A stretch of DNA of 64,000 bases, taken from contig NC_057926.1 of NCBI RefSeq assembly GCF_018873765.1, positions 54,759,378 through 54,823,377 of the forward strand. The letters are read 5' to 3'. The notes beneath the pieces were generated by a model. The model saw nothing but the letters and a program-made list of their open reading frames with translations. It ran no database searches and was not told the origin of the DNA. Every line of letters begins with the position of its first letter. The first letter of the stretch is position 1. This DNA comes from Telopea speciosissima. Lineage: Eukaryota > Streptophyta > Magnoliopsida > Proteales > Proteaceae. Below are positions 24,706 to 37,051 of the stretch, one piece after another. The position numbers and the translations under genes were made by a program.

Positions 24706-24725
24706 ATATATATATATATATATAT
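24706..24725. repeat. (AT)n tract, right border of the viral copy
   Basis: A run of 10 AT repeats bordering the truncated upstream end of the caulimovirid copy, matching the tract on the other side. Confidence 0.85.
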
Positions 24726-24777
24726 CCAAGACCAAGATGTAGGCTAAAGATGTCTTAATCAATGAATTAACAAAAGA

Positions 24778-24906
24778 TGTGTTTGGTATAATTCTCGGAA
24801 TAGATTTGAGTGTATAATGCATTCTAAAACCTAATTCTTTTATATTTTCTCACTTCAAAATACATTTTAGGCCCATAGTTTATTTTGAAAATGCATACCA
24901 AACACA
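24778..24906. mobile_element. MITE with TGTGTTTGGTAT inverted ends
   Basis: TGTGTTTGGTAT at 24,778–24,789 and its exact inverse ATACCAAACACA at 24,895–24,906 bound 129 bp of AT-rich non-coding DNA. The superfamily and target duplication are not clear. Confidence 0.6.
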
Positions 24907-25296
24907 GCCTAAAACTAACTATGGATTAAGACTGATTCACTGAGCACCCTAAGACCGATTGGTTTATTTGTTCAATCTTGGGCCTCTTGGCCCAATAACT
25001 TAGGAACCAAATAGAGACTGGCTGAAGTATAAGAAAAAATTTTTTTTTTTTTTTTTTTTTTTTCTGCATTACTGAATTTCTTTGGTAGCACTAAGCCATT
25101 GAAAGCACCAGTCCATTCTTATTGAGGAATTGAGTTACCCAGGCCTGAAGGCCTAAAGATCAGCCCAAATCCAGTCAATGGTGTTAATCAGGCTTACATT
25201 TTCTTAAGCCCAAGCCCAATTTAAATAGAAGCAGTTTACGCACGTTTAATTTCTGTCAAGTGCTTTTCCCCCCTCAAGTTGCTCTTTGAATCGGCC
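24907..25296. other. Intergenic stretch, nothing recognised
   Basis: AT-rich DNA with a poly-T run at about 25,040–25,062. No gene or complete mobile element was recognised. Confidence 0.4.
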
Positions 25297-25475
25297 GGAT
25301 CTTTATCCACTCCAGGTCTTTGTTCGGTCCCGTTCCCCAGTGCCTCTAACATGGGGGGCTGGAATGACCACCCTACCTTTGCCTGAGGCCCTGAACACTT
25401 TGCCCGGTGATGGCACCCCCTATTAGAGGAACCGGTGAAATGGGCCGGGTAGGGCACTGGAGGAGATAATTTTCC
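25297..25475. mobile_element. Foldback MITE, same family as 16,496–16,674
   Basis: Starts GGATCTTTATCCACTCCAG and ends GGAGGAGATAATTTTCC. The arms pair over about 70 bp (for example GTTCCCCAGTGCCTCTAACATGGGG against CCCCTATTAGAGGAACCGG). Body length is 179 bp, the same as the copy at 16,496. No clear target duplication was seen. Confidence 0.65.
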
Positions 25476-25799
25476 GTCTACACAGACAATGTCAGAAAAT
25501 TCTACCACTCCTCTTGTGACATGTGGATGGATGTTCGCCAGCCTTCTACCGATCAGATGAGCAGACGAGCACAGACGCACGCGCTGCACACGCACACACA
25601 CACTCTAAGACGCACAGCTCTCTCTCTCTCTCTTTGTGGATGGAAGTAGAAAAGCTTCACCCTCTCACTCTCTCCTTTCATGTTCGATATCTCTCCGTTT
25701 TGATTCATCGTTGACATTGACTGAGGAGAGTTTTCTTTTATATTAATCGATTAAACTGCTGTGAATTCTGAAGGATCGCAATGTGTTTGAATAAATGTC

Positions 25800-26760
25800 G
25801 ATTAAGCCCAAGTATTATTATGGGCAAAAAAAAAAAACAGCAACCTAGGAAAATGAAAAGTACATACATGGAATCGTTTTTTTGTTTTTTTAAGAACAAC
25901 AAAGAAGCCGAACTGGTAACAAGCGGATGGTACAACAAAAGCCAGTGGGATGATACATAAAAAATAGAGAAGTGTGAAGAAACAAAATCCAAAGGATGAT
26001 AAATCAAGAGTCCATGGGAAGAGAGAAACAAGAGGGAGGTCCCAAGACGAGGCAAAATGCCTATTTCTTGAAGTGTCTAGGCTCACAGTTCTAATGGGAA
26101 AAAGTTTATTTTTGATCTCAAAAGTGGTAGCTTCCCGAATCTGTTCAATAGTAAGCCTCAAAAGGGTCCGTCTTCTTTTATTTTTTTCCCATCAAATATG
26201 ATGAATCACAGTATCAAAAACAAGTTTACTAATATAGTTACAAATTAACTTATCATTAAATTTTTTCACAATCCATCTCCATTCTCTCTGAAAGGGAGAG
26301 ATAGTTCTATGATGGGGCCAAAATTTACTAAAGATGGATTTTGAAAACAATATCTTTATTATCATGCATAGGAAGGGGAATTGCAGAATACATTCTTAAA
26401 CCCCCTTAAATAAAGCTCCTGGCATGGTACTGGGATTGTCATGTGAATACCGATAAGAAAACTATAACAAATCCTCTTAACCTGGCTAGAGTAAAGAAGA
26501 AAGTGAGAGTTGGTTTCAGGGCTTCTGTTGCATAAGGGGTATATATATATTTTCCTGGAAGACTTTTCCATAATTAAGATTAGATAGCAGAAGAGTATTA
26601 TGGATAGCTCTCCTTCTGTACTTTTTAACGTACTTCAGGAGAGATCTTCACATGCCACCAAAAACATTCCATCTCCGAGGCTTAATCAAATAGTGTGCAG
26701 ATTTCAGTTGAAAATGAGACAGAAGGGCTAGCTAGGCTACCGCCTACCTGTCATGAAAGG
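25800..26760 (-). mobile_element. LINE 3' debris (zf-RVT region)
   Basis: The minus strand has a degraded zf-RVT-like stretch, YPLCNRSPETNSHFLLYSSQV near 26,480–26,540, which matches the C-x-x-C...ET..H pattern found after the reverse transcriptase in plant L1-type LINEs. Further degraded LINE-like sequence lies on both sides. The frames are broken and the edges are approximate. Confidence 0.5.
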
Positions 26761-27147
26761 ATGTTGAATTAAGTGGACTCTCCAGAATGGTCTGCTTAAT
26801 TTGAGGAAGGAATATAATAACCAATATATTGGAGAAAACATTTCCTTGACTGAGGATAATTTATTTTTGCAGCTAAAGGATAACTAGTTTTATAAGAAAT
26901 TTAATTAATGCAACCAATGATAAACTTTTCAATGTTACGGTGCGTGCTGCACTCTACGGTATACTTCAGAATGAAACGCACCCAATTAATTCCACCTTAC
27001 CTATGGAATTAGTATTATTGCCAATTTCCCATAAGCCTCACAAGTAACACAACCAGACCTGGCCTGGAACCCTTACAAACTGTCTTGATGCTTCTACCAT
27101 AAGGGCCAAAGGATGATATTATTGTGTGGCATTTCGGGCTAGGATTT

Positions 27148-27614
27148 TGTTATTGGTGAAGCCTGATTTCGGTCCAAAATGTGCGGTTGAGATCTTCGGA
27201 GAGACATTTCGGTCTTGAAACGATTTCGGATTGTTGAAAAATGACGTACATCAGAGCCCACGGCGATGAGTTGTGTTGGGCTTGTCAAGACCTTCGAAAT
27301 GGTATATTTTGGGATATATGTTATGTTTTGGTCCGACCTTGTCCGGTATGACAATTTCTGGGTCTAGGGGTATTTTTGTACTTTCTCGAGTTAGGACTTC
27401 TCTATATAATATTCTTTATCTTTGAAAGGGCTGTAAGAGAGGATTTGTAACATTTCCAGATAATAGTGAAATTTGTTCTGTTGCTCGGCCATGGATGCAG
27501 CTCCCATCTTGGGGGTGAACCACGTAAATCCTGTGTGTTTGTGTGTGCTAAATCTTCTCTGTTTTTCGTATTTCTTCTGCAAATCGCCACTTCTGGGCGT
27601 TGTTTTCCTTAACA
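27148..27614 (+). mobile_element. Solo LTR in unit A
   Basis: A 467-bp sequence beginning TGTTATTGG and ending TTAACA, flanked on both sides by the 5-bp target duplication GATTT (27,143–27,147 and 27,615–27,619). It has a TATA-like 'ctctatataa' near 27,400. No internal retrotransposon region is present, so this is a solo LTR left by recombination. The same insertion is in unit B, so it predates that duplication. Confidence 0.85.
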
Positions 27615-28334
27615 GATTTCTCTTACCCTTGGGCAGCACATTTACTGCCTACTTTTGACCTTCAGTTAAAAGTTAAGAAAAACACATCCACTAATACAAT
27701 CGTGCACTCTGAAACTTGAGGATTTGATTATGGAGGACTTTGTCTATGCACATGTTCATGATTCTTGAACGTACAGCACATGGGAATGGTGATATACTGT
27801 GATTTATCAAGCACATGACAGAGTGAGTATGGATCTCTTCCTCAATGACACTGTTGTGATTTGTCAAGCACATGTCCTGCATCATCAGAATCATACAATC
27901 AAAGGGATTCTCAGAGTTTTCATAAAAAAGAAGGGGAAAAAAGAAAGAAAAGATTCTTATTGTTTCAAACGAGTTGTTATTTATTCTCTATTGAGAGCTT
28001 GTGGTGAAAAGAACGAAGATGTGTAACAGGATTCTATTTCCATTTATGGGGGTAGAATGAAGACAAAGGAATAATGGCAGCTAAGTTCTTGCAATTCCTT
28101 GGGAGATGAGTTGGTAAAAGAGGGAATCGATTGTGCCAGCTACCCATTATCATGTAATATTTGAGATGTAAGATTTTATGTTCCTTGCTTGTAATTGTTG
28201 ATGTTTCCTTTTGTTTGTAAAAGAAAAGAAGTAAGAAGTGTAAGTTGAATTAATGCTGTGGGTATCAAGTAAAAATTACTTAGTCGTTAACTACCCAAAA
28301 AAAGTAAATTGAGAAGAAATTTGCAATGTAGCTA

Positions 28335-28511
28335 ACAATTCGACTCCTCTACTTCTGCCTGCCCCTACTGCCATGTGCACCCCACACACAAGCAAGGTAG
28401 AATGTACCGTTTTACCCCTACCCGAGTGGGGGTAAGGCGATACTTTCTGCCACACTTGTGTGTGGGGTCGCATGGCAGTACCGGGCAAGCGGAAGTAGAG
28501 GAGTCGGATCG
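28335..28511. mobile_element. Foldback MITE in unit A with 9-bp target duplication
   Basis: A 177-bp foldback: the left arm 'cgactcctctacttctgcctgcccc' through 'ccccacacacaag' pairs with the right arm 'cttgtgtgtgggg' through 'ggaagtagaggagtcgg'. The 9-bp direct repeat ATGTAGCTA flanks it (28,326–28,334 and 28,512–28,520), which fits a Mutator-type MITE. Unit B has the same insertion. Confidence 0.8.
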
Positions 28512-28520
28512 ATGTAGCTA

Positions 28521-30459
28521 AGGTTCCATGAATGCTTAATATGATTAGAATGGTTGTCCATGTTAATATCAGGATTACATAATGTGTAATGTACATTGGC
28601 ATACCAAGCTTATTTCTCATTTTAAAATCTATTTTTTAGTTTCTCACCTATCTAATTGAAATAGGATGTAAATAGAAATAGAAATCATCCTAAAGAGAGC
28701 CTCAGTTACAAAAGACAAGATTACAGAGTGCAAGAGCCCTTTCATCAATAGTGGAAACCACATCATCTTTTAACTTCAAGCCAATTTAAAGCAAGCTCTT
28801 CCAATTATTTTCAAGGTTGCCCAAAAATTTAAACCCAAACACCAAAATAGAAAGAAAAAAAGAAAAGGAAAAACTACATTTTAATATGCTTTCACTATCT
28901 GCCACATGGTAGTACATGGATTGGCCATGTGTCTATGCATAGTATGGAAAAATTATACTTCAATGAAGTGTTATATATATGCATAGTGAAGCCTAGAAAT
29001 AGCCTTAGAAAAAATATAACTGTAGCTTCTTACCTTAAAAAGAACAGAGAAAGTTTTCCTTCACCACACCATTCTAAAATTCACAAATTCCAATAAGGTT
29101 TTTGTATGCTTTTCAAAATACCTTCCCGATATCCTCTCATGTGCATCTGAAGTTCCATGGTGAATAGATTTTCATTTTCCATGACTTAAGGAAAACTAGA
29201 TAAAAAAGAATTAGTTTTTAGGGTGGCAAAAGGTTCCAAGTTGACCCATCAAAACCCAATTTATTTTAAGAAAATAAAAAAAAAATTTTAATCGAAATTA
29301 TTTGGATTAAAAATTAGGAGGATTCGAGCTAAACGAATCCTGTTCTAGAATTGAAAGGGTACAACCACATCAAAACCCAATTTATTTTAAGGAAAGTTTT
29401 TTTTTTTTTAATCGAAATTATTTGGATTAAAAGTTAGGAGGATTTGAGCTAAACGAATCCTGTTCTAGAATTGAAAGCGTACAACCACAAATATCATAGA
29501 TTCGAGGATGGATGCGGTCAATAATGAGATCAGCTTTTTAGCTCCACCGCTAACACAAAGCAAATACAGTACTCCATGAGACAAAGACCTCCCAATTATA
29601 ATATACAACCATGCTTACTTTTGGTCATCAGATCTAACAGCATTCTATGTATTGGATGGTCTAGATTAATCTGAACAAAAAAGATAATTTTACATCAGGA
29701 AAATGATCGCTCTGCTCCTCTGAATGATCGAAAGTTCTGCCAAGTCCCGCCCCATGTGTCTAGATATAGTCTGTGCCCCTGTGTGTTCCCAGACAGAGAA
29801 CACCGCCCCTTTTATATGGAATCAAAGGGTTTATCAAAGCTACCTAACCCGACCCGACCCTATTTCATCCCTAGGTAAAAGTCAATCCGAACCGATTGGA
29901 TTTATCAAAACTACCTAACAAAAAACTGGATTGAACCGAAACTGAACCATTATGGGCGGTTTTGAATTGGGTTTTTGGAGATTGATAAAACCGAACCGAT
30001 CAATTGGCCTAAACTAAACTAAACCTAGAATTAAGTCGGTAAAAAACGATAGAAAACCGGTAAGATACCGAAAAGATTAAGAAAAAAACAAAAAAACCAA
30101 ACTTTTGTATGTAATGCCAAAACGGATTGGACCGATAATTCACTAAGTACACATGTTTCTGTACTTGGTCAATATCGTTAGGTAGTTGGAAGATTCCTTT
30201 CCCCATGATATTCCAACCGAGATCCATAATCAATCTTTAATTTAAGCTAATTTGGCGTTTTTTGATTAATTCCCCTGAGTCACTGTGGTCACAGGTGCTT
30301 AAAAAATTGTTTTTTTTAGTCTTTCTTTCTAACTTAAGTTTAAAAAGTTAATGATAAATGATGATCATTATTTTCGGTTTTAAAATTGATGTTCCAAATC
30401 CTTACTCAATTGAAAGTATCTTTTGTACAATCTTATAGAATGAGACTTTCACTACTAAG
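28521..30459. other. Non-coding part of unit A
   Basis: Holds a local direct repeat ('aaaacccaatttattttaag' with 'gattaaaa.ttaggaggatt.gagctaaacgaatcc', near 29,250–29,350 and 29,370–29,470), part of a MITE-like sequence near 29,735–29,810 ('cgccccatgtgtctag'), and the AACCGAACC-like tract at 29,870–30,060. No gene was recognised. Confidence 0.45.
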
Positions 30460-30714
30460 TTGGTGCCAAATTTTTTAATTAAATCTCAATATGAGTCTGT
30501 TTTAAAGTGTTTTTATGGAAGGTTTACCTTGGGGGTTTTGACTAAAAGAAATTACCTTTTTTTTTTATGCATTAATGCTACTTATGTTTTGTGTAATAGG
30601 GAGGTGGAGTTGGAGTGCCATCTTTTTCTATTTTGTAGCTTTTCTAAATATTTATGGTTTGTAGGGCTTTTGAGTTTAAGTATGTATTTTTTATGGGGCA
30701 TCCTAAGGATGTAA
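30460..30714 (+). mobile_element. LINE zf-RVT fragment (unit A)
   Basis: The frame contains YVLCNREVELECHLFLFCSFSKYLW, broken here as YVLCNREVELECHLF then LFCSFSKYLW, matching the zf-RVT zinc-binding pattern (C..C...E.H.F..C.....W) downstream of plant LINE reverse transcriptases. The counterpart in unit B is near 37,060–37,300. Confidence 0.5.
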
Positions 30715-31139
30715 GTTTGGCCACCTGAGCCAACCTTGGTTCGCCCTAAGCTTGAATAGGGTTGGGATTGGATTTTTTAATCCTGAGGGTAGGTTAAGGT
30801 TGAAATTTTCAGACATTGGGTCATGATCGAGCTGGGCCATGGTTGAGGTTTTGGGCTAAGCTCATCCCGACCCTGCCCTTTGTTAGCTTATACTTTATAA
30901 TTTATTGTTTACATTTTGTAATTTTTGTTTAGTACCTAATTATCTATTGGTACATAAAAAAGACTAATTATCTACTGAATGAAAATATTTACACTTTTAA
31001 GATTGGGCTAAGTTATATAACCCAAAGAAAATTCTAATAGTCAATTGAGTATGAAATAAACCAATATCCAATCACATGTATTTCATTTTTTTAATGCATA
31101 AGACGACATAAATGGCAAAAAAAAAGAGGGCAAGTTAGG

Positions 31140-31340
31140 GCCAACTAAGCCCTTGACAAAAATTAGGGTCAATTAAGGCCAACCTAGCTCAATCCAACCC
31201 GATTAGGGTCAATTAGGGTTGGGTTGGGTTGGGTTGGGCTGGGTTGAGCCGGACAAGGGTAGGCCTAGGCTGAGATATCTCAACCCACACTAGAACCGGG
31301 TTGGGCTTGGGTTGAGCTAAGAGGACTCAAAGTTGGTCTA
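31140..31340. repeat. GGGTTGGGTT-type low-complexity tract (unit A)
   Basis: Contains 'gggttgggttgggttgggct' near 31,215 with surrounding 'ttagggtcaa' words. The tract in unit B (37,690–37,880) is shorter. It is not the plant telomere unit TTTAGGG. Confidence 0.6.
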
Positions 31341-32321
31341 AGGTTTTAAAAAACACGGTCCTGTTGGCATCCATAACATTTTACTTTTATGGTATGCTCG
31401 CAATGCCTATGTTTTTCAGCATATCACTCTAAATCCCATGACTGTATTATCCCTTGTTGGGAAAAGGGAATTATTCCATTTTGACGGATGCGATTACCAG
31501 GTTTGCGTGGGAAAATTAAGTTTTCCCCAAAACCCTACAAGGAGAGCCTAGAAAACATTTCGTTTCCTATATTTGTGGATTAACCGTTTGGCAAAATATC
31601 AAACAAGGGCCGTTCTTGTTGCAAAGAATTTGCAGAGAAAAGTCTTCTGGTGACTTCAAATACCCGCGTTTCTCCCCTCAGAAACGAACCATCTCACCTC
31701 TCACTCTTTGTCCGCAAAGAGAGTAAGAGCAAGGGAGAGAGAGAGAAGGCCAGAGAAGGAGTAACCTTATTAACCCTAAAACCCTTTTTCACAGATCCAA
31801 ATCCTAACCCAGGAAGAATCCAAAGACATCTCCTCCATTAATTATCTTCCTTTGCTGGATCGAAAGTCGAAACCCCGAATCTCTCTTTCTCTTTCTCTTT
31901 CTCGTATTCGCTGTCTATCTCTTTCTGATATCAATTCGCTTCCAGACAAAACAGAATCCCAAAGTCCCACTCTGGCTGTTGTTAATGGTGGAAATCGCCG
32001 CGTGTGATTTCATGCTCTTCTCTCACTCTGCGAGGGTACCCGCGCAGTTGTTTTCCTCTCTCTCTGCTGCCTCTGCTCTCTCCTTTGGTTTCTGGAAGCA
32101 ACGCCGGTACTACCGCTGCCTCGGCCTTGATCCCTGAAAGAATCCAAAACCCATTATTTCCTCTCTACCCATCTAAATTACTTTCTCATCATCCATCATC
32201 GCCTTGATCTGTGATCTTATCGAGTTTCGTTTCTTTCGCTTTGATTCGATTCGATTCTCTTAGCCCTTCATCGTTCAGTTATATCTTCGATTAGAAAACA
32301 ATAACAACGAAAAACGGAAGA
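31341..32321 (+). promoter_or_regulatory. Promoter and 5' leader region of DUF7054 gene A
   Basis: Upstream of the gene-A start codon. The 3' half is rich in CT runs ('ctctctttctctttctctttctcg' near 31,880), common in plant leaders. An upstream frame of 50 codons (31,985–32,137) has a counterpart in unit B. Transcription start is not known. Confidence 0.4.
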
Positions 32322-32863
32322 ATGTTGCTTCAGAAACCCAAGAAGAACAACCAGTGCGTCAAGGGAAACCGTCTCTTGATCAACATCAATGTCCTGGGCA
32401 GCGCTGGACCCATCCGTTTCATCGTCAGTGAGGAAGAGCTCGTCACGGCGGTCATCGACACCGCCCTTAAATCTTATGCTCGCGAGGGTTGTCTCCCTGT
32501 TCTTGGCTCTAATCTCAAAAATTTCCTCCTCTACTGCGCCAATGCCGGAGGCGATGGTATTCCATTACAACCATCTTCATTGAATTCTGAATTAGTATCT
32601 GGTTTTGTTCAATAATATTTATGTGGGTTTTTCCTTTTGCAGCTTTGAATCCATGGGATACCATTGGATCACGCGGAGGAAGGAATTTTGTGATGTGCAA
32701 GAAGCCGCAACCCCTTCAGGAAACCAGGTCGGTTGGACGAGGGATTCCAGTTGAAGCTGGAAAATCTTCGCCGTCACCGATGATTTCTACTGCTCGGAAG
32801 GGGAATAGTAGCTGGAAATCATGGCTTAACAAGTCCATTAGTCTAAAGATCTCTTCGCATTGA
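32322..32863 (+). CDS. DUF7054 (At4g22758-like) protein, gene copy A
   Basis: Two exons, 32,322–32,556 and 32,643–32,863, with an 86-bp GT–AG intron that splits an alanine codon; 151 residues. The N-terminal half (residues about 17–80) is the DUF7054 domain: NRLLININVLGSAGPIRFIV, SEEELVTAVIDTALKSYARE, LPVLGSNLKNFLLYCANAG, then ALNPWDTIGSRGGRNFVMCKKPQ. The C-terminal third is Ser/Lys-rich and probably disordered. The family is plant-specific and without a firmly known role; the fold is ubiquitin-like in appearance, but that is inference. Copy A has cysteine where copies B and C have arginine (EGCLPVLG against EGRLPVLG), and leucine for histidine at QPLQ. The frame is intact, so the gene could be active. 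Confidence 0.88.
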
Positions 32864-32908
32864 AGCAAAAATCTTAAATTCAACAATAAAACTCTCTTCT
32901 TTGATCAT

Positions 32909-33509
32909 CTATGAAAATAGAAACTAAATGGATCTCTAAATAGAAACTAATATGGATCTCTAAATAGAAACTAATATGAAACAAAAACTTCTTTAAGATT
33001 GGGGCCCACAAATCTCTTACAATATTCTTGCTGGTCCATGACAAAATTGGGCCTGGTATATGGGCTTCAATTATATCAGAATATGGGCCACAAATACTGG
33101 CTCGATGGGGAAAAATCAGGGCAGGCTGCTGGTGTGCCTGGTTCTTCCCCCTATATCTACATCACCCTTGGCCCAAAAATAAAATAAAAAATGTGAAGAA
33201 GCACCATAAGATCTCCATTGCCATATGCAGGGAAACAGACCTCTAGTCCAATTTTTTCCTTCCATCTTACTTCAAAGTAAATCTAGTTGGCTGGTAGCTC
33301 TTCTTGAAGTTGATAGTGAACTTATGCCACTCCATTTCTATGAAAGAGATTGATTGTTGGTCTCTGGTGGTGTTTGCTTTTCTTGAAACTTGAAAACCTG
33401 TTAGTGAGCTTATGCCACTCCATTTCTCTGAAATAGTTTCTACTGTTTTATTTATGTTTACTTCCACTCAACTCTTGCATGGGAGACACAACTAGAAATC
33501 TTATACATT
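32909..33509. other. Spacer between units A and B
   Basis: Unique sequence with a short tandem repeat near 32,920–32,975 ('gatctctaaatagaaactaatatg'). A second direct repeat of about 45 bp ('cttatgccactccatttct') occurs at 33,323 and 33,410. No gene was recognised. Confidence 0.45.
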
Positions 33510-33718
33510 ACTTTTCAATGTTACGGTGCTGCACTCTACGGTATACTTCAGAATGAAACGCACCAAATTCCACCTTACCTATGGAAGTATTATTGCCGAT
33601 TTGCCATAAGCCTCACAAGTAACACAACCAGACCTGGCCTAGAACCTTACAAACTGTCTTGATGGTTCTACCATAAGGGCCAAAGGATGATATTGTGTGG
33701 CATTTCGGGTTAGGATTT

Positions 33719-34161
33719 TGTTATTGGTGAAGCTTGATTTCGGTCCAGAATGTGCAGTTGAGATCTTCGGAGGGCCATTTCGGCCTCGAAACGATCTCGG
33801 ATTACCGAAAAATGACATACATCAGAGTCAACCGCGATGTGTTGTGTTGGGCCCGTCGAGACCTTCGAAACAGTATATTTTGGGATATATGTTATGTCTT
33901 AGTCCGATCCTGTCTGATTTGGCAATTTCTGGGTCCAGGGGTATTTTTGTACTTTCTTGGGTTAGGGCTTCTCTATATAATGTTCTTATCTCTGAGAGGG
34001 CTGTAAGAGAGGGTTTGTAACATTTCCAAAGAATAGTGAAATTTGTAGCTTACAACTTGGGGTTGAACCACGTAAATCCTGTGTGTTTGTATGTGTTTGT
34101 TCTTCTCTGTTTTTCATATTTCTTCTACAAATCGCCACTTCTGGGCATTGTTTTCTTAACA
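33719..34161 (+). mobile_element. Solo LTR in unit B
   Basis: Counterpart of the LTR at 27,148–27,614, again from TGTTATTGG to TTAACA with the same GATTT flanks (33,714–33,718 and 34,162–34,166). It is visibly diverged from the unit A copy. A fossil. Confidence 0.85.
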
Positions 34162-34876
34162 GATTTCGCTTACCCTTGGGCAGCACATGTACTACCTACT
34201 TTTGGCCTTCAGTTAAAAGTTAAGAAAAACACATCCACTAATACAATCTTGCACTCTGAAACTTGAGGATTAGATTATGGAGGACTTTGTCTATGCACAT
34301 GTTCATGATTCTTGAACAGCACATGGGAATGATGATATACTGTGATTTATCAAGCACATGACAGAGTGAGTATGGATCTCTTCTTCAATGATACTGTTGT
34401 GATTTGTCAAGCACATGTCCTGCATCATCAGAATCATACAATCAAAGGGATTCTCATAGTTTTCATAAAAAAGAAGGGGAAAAAAGAAAGAAAAGATTCT
34501 TATTATTGTCTCAAAGGAGTTGTTATTTATTCTCTATTGAGAGCTTGTGGTGAAAAGAATGAAGATGTGCAACAGGATTCTATTTCCATTTATGGGGTTA
34601 GAATGAATACAAAGGAATAATGGCAGCTAAGGTCTTGCAATTCCTTGGCAGATGAGTTGGTAAAAGAGGGAATCGATTGTGCCAGCTACCCATTATCATG
34701 TAATATTTGAGATGTAAGATTTTATGTTCCTTGCTTGTAATTGTTGATGTTTCCTTTTGTTTGTAAAAGAAAAGAAGTAAGAAGTGTAAGTTGAATGTTG
34801 TGGGTATCAAGTAAAAATTACCAAGTCGTTAATTACCCAAAAAAAGTAAATTGAGAAGAAATTTGCAATGTAGCTA

Positions 34877-35054
34877 ACAATTTGACTCTTCTACTTTTGC
34901 CTGCTCCTACTGCCATGTGCGCCCCCACACACAAGCAAGGCGGAATGTACCGATTTACCCCTACCCGAGTGAGGGTAAGGTAGTACTTTCCGCCACACTT
35001 GTGTGTGGGGGCGAGTGGCAGTACTGGGCAGGCGGAAGTAGAGGAGTCGGATCG
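34877..35054. mobile_element. Foldback MITE in unit B with 9-bp target duplication
   Basis: Counterpart of 28,335–28,511, with the same ATGTAGCTA flanks (34,868–34,876 and 35,055–35,063). Confidence 0.8.
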
Positions 35055-35063
35055 ATGTAGCTA

Positions 35064-37051
35064 AGGTTCCATGAATGCTTAATATGATTAGCATGGTTGT
35101 CCATGTTAATATCAGGATTACATAATGTGTAATGTACATTGGCATACCAAACTTATTTCTCATTTTAGAATCTATTTTTCAGTTTCTCACCTATCTAATT
35201 GAAATAGGATTTAAATAGAAATAGAAATCATCCTAAAGAGAGCCTCAGTTACAAAAGACAAGATTACAGAGTGCAAGAGCCCATTCATCAATGGTGGAAA
35301 CCACAACATCTTTTAACTTCAAGCCAATTTAAAGCAAGCTCTTCCAATTATTTTCAAGGTTGCCCAAAAATTTAAACCCAAATACCAAAATAGAAACAAA
35401 AAAAAAAAAAGAAAAGGAAAAACTACATTTTTATGTGTTTTCACTTGTCTGTCACATGGTAGTACATGGATTGGCCATGTGTCTGTGCATAGCATGGAAA
35501 AATTATACTTCAATGAAGTGTTACACAAAGGCATAGTAAAGCCTAGAAATAGCCTTAGAAAAAATATAGCTCTAGCTTCTTACCTTAAAAAGAACAGAGA
35601 AAGTTTTCCTTCATCACTCCATTCTAAGATTCACAAATCCCAATAGGTTTTTTGTATGTTCTCCAAAATACCCTTCCGATATCCTCTCATGTGCATCTGA
35701 AGCTCCGTGATGAATATATTTTCATTTACCGTAGCTTAAGGAAAACTAGGTCAAAAGGAATTAGTTTCTTTGGGTGGCAAAAGGTTCCAACTTGACCCAT
35801 CAAAACCTAATTTATTTTAAGGAAAAATAAGTTGTTTTTTTTTAATCGAAATTATTTGGATTAAAGGTTAGGAGGATTTGAGCTAAACGAATCCTGTTCT
35901 AGATTTGAAAGGGTACAACTACATCAAAATCCAATTTATTTTAAGGAAAGTTTTTTATTTTTTTAATCGAAATTATTTGGATTAAAAGTTAGGAGGATTT
36001 GAGCTAAACGAATCCTGTTTTAGGATTCTAGAATTGAAAGGGTACAACCATAAATATCATAGATTCGAGGATGGATGCGGTCAATAATGAGATAAGCTTT
36101 TTAGCTCCACCGCTAACACAAAGCAAATACAGTACTCCATGATACAAAAACCTCCCAATTATAATATACAACCATGCTTACTTTTGGGCATCAGATCAAC
36201 GTATTGGATGGCCTAGATTAATCTGAACAAAAAAGAAAATTTACATTGGGAAAATGACCGGCCCACCCCTGTGAATGATCGAAAGGTCTACCCAGTCCCG
36301 CCCCATGTGTCTGGACGCAGTCTGTATCCCCGTGCGCTCTCAAACAAAGAACACTGCCCATTTTATATGGAATCAAAGGAATTATCAAAGCTACCTAACC
36401 CGACCCGATCCTATTTCACCCCTAAAAAGTCAATCCGAACCGGTTGGATTTATCAAAGCTACCTAACAAAACTGGATTGAACCAAAACTAAACCATTATG
36501 AGCGGTTTTGAATTGGGTTTTCGGAGATTGATAAAACCGAACTGATCAATTGGCCTGACCAAAACGGGAAACTAACCTAAACCTAGAATTAAGCCGGTAA
36601 AAAACGACAGAAAACCGGTAAGAAACCGAAAAGATTAAGAAAAAAAAAAAAAACACCAACTTTTGGTATGTAATGCCAAAACGGATTGGACCGATAATTC
36701 ACTATATCTAAGTACTTTTTGGTAAAGCATTATATATAAGTACACATGTTTCTGTACTTGGTCAATATCGTTAGGTAGTTGGAAGATTCCTTTCCTCATG
36801 ATATTCCAACCGAGATCCATAATCAATGTTTACTTTAAGCTAATTTGGCGTTTTTTGATTAATTCTCCTGAGTCACTGTGGTCACAGGTGCTTAAAAAAT
36901 TGTTTTTGTTTAGTCTTTCTTTCTAACTTAAGGTTAAAAAGTTGATGATAAATGATGATCACTATTTTCGGTTTTAAAATTGATGTTCCAAATCCTTACT
37001 CAATTGATCGTATCTTATGTACAATCTTATAGAATGAGACTTTCACTACTA
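35064..37051. other. Non-coding part of unit B
   Basis: Same content as 28,521–30,459: the local direct repeat near 35,800–36,030, the MITE-like piece near 36,285–36,350 and the AACCGAACC-like tract at 36,420–36,620. No gene was recognised. Confidence 0.45.

Larger units (their letters stand above)
26924..32908. repeat. Tandem duplication unit A (gene copy A at its end)
   Basis: Colinear with 33,510–39,722 over about 6 kb. Shared landmarks in order are a solo LTR with the same target duplication, a foldback MITE with the same target duplication, a tract of AACCGAACC-like repeats, a LINE zf-RVT fragment, a GGGTTGGGTT-type tract and a two-exon DUF7054 gene. Non-coding parts differ visibly; the coding exons differ at two bases. 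Confidence 0.92.

Noticed and set aside
31200-31260. GGGTTGGGTTGGGTT tract as an interstitial telomere
   Set aside because: The plant telomere unit is TTTAGGG; this tract lacks the repeating unit and grades into other low-complexity words.
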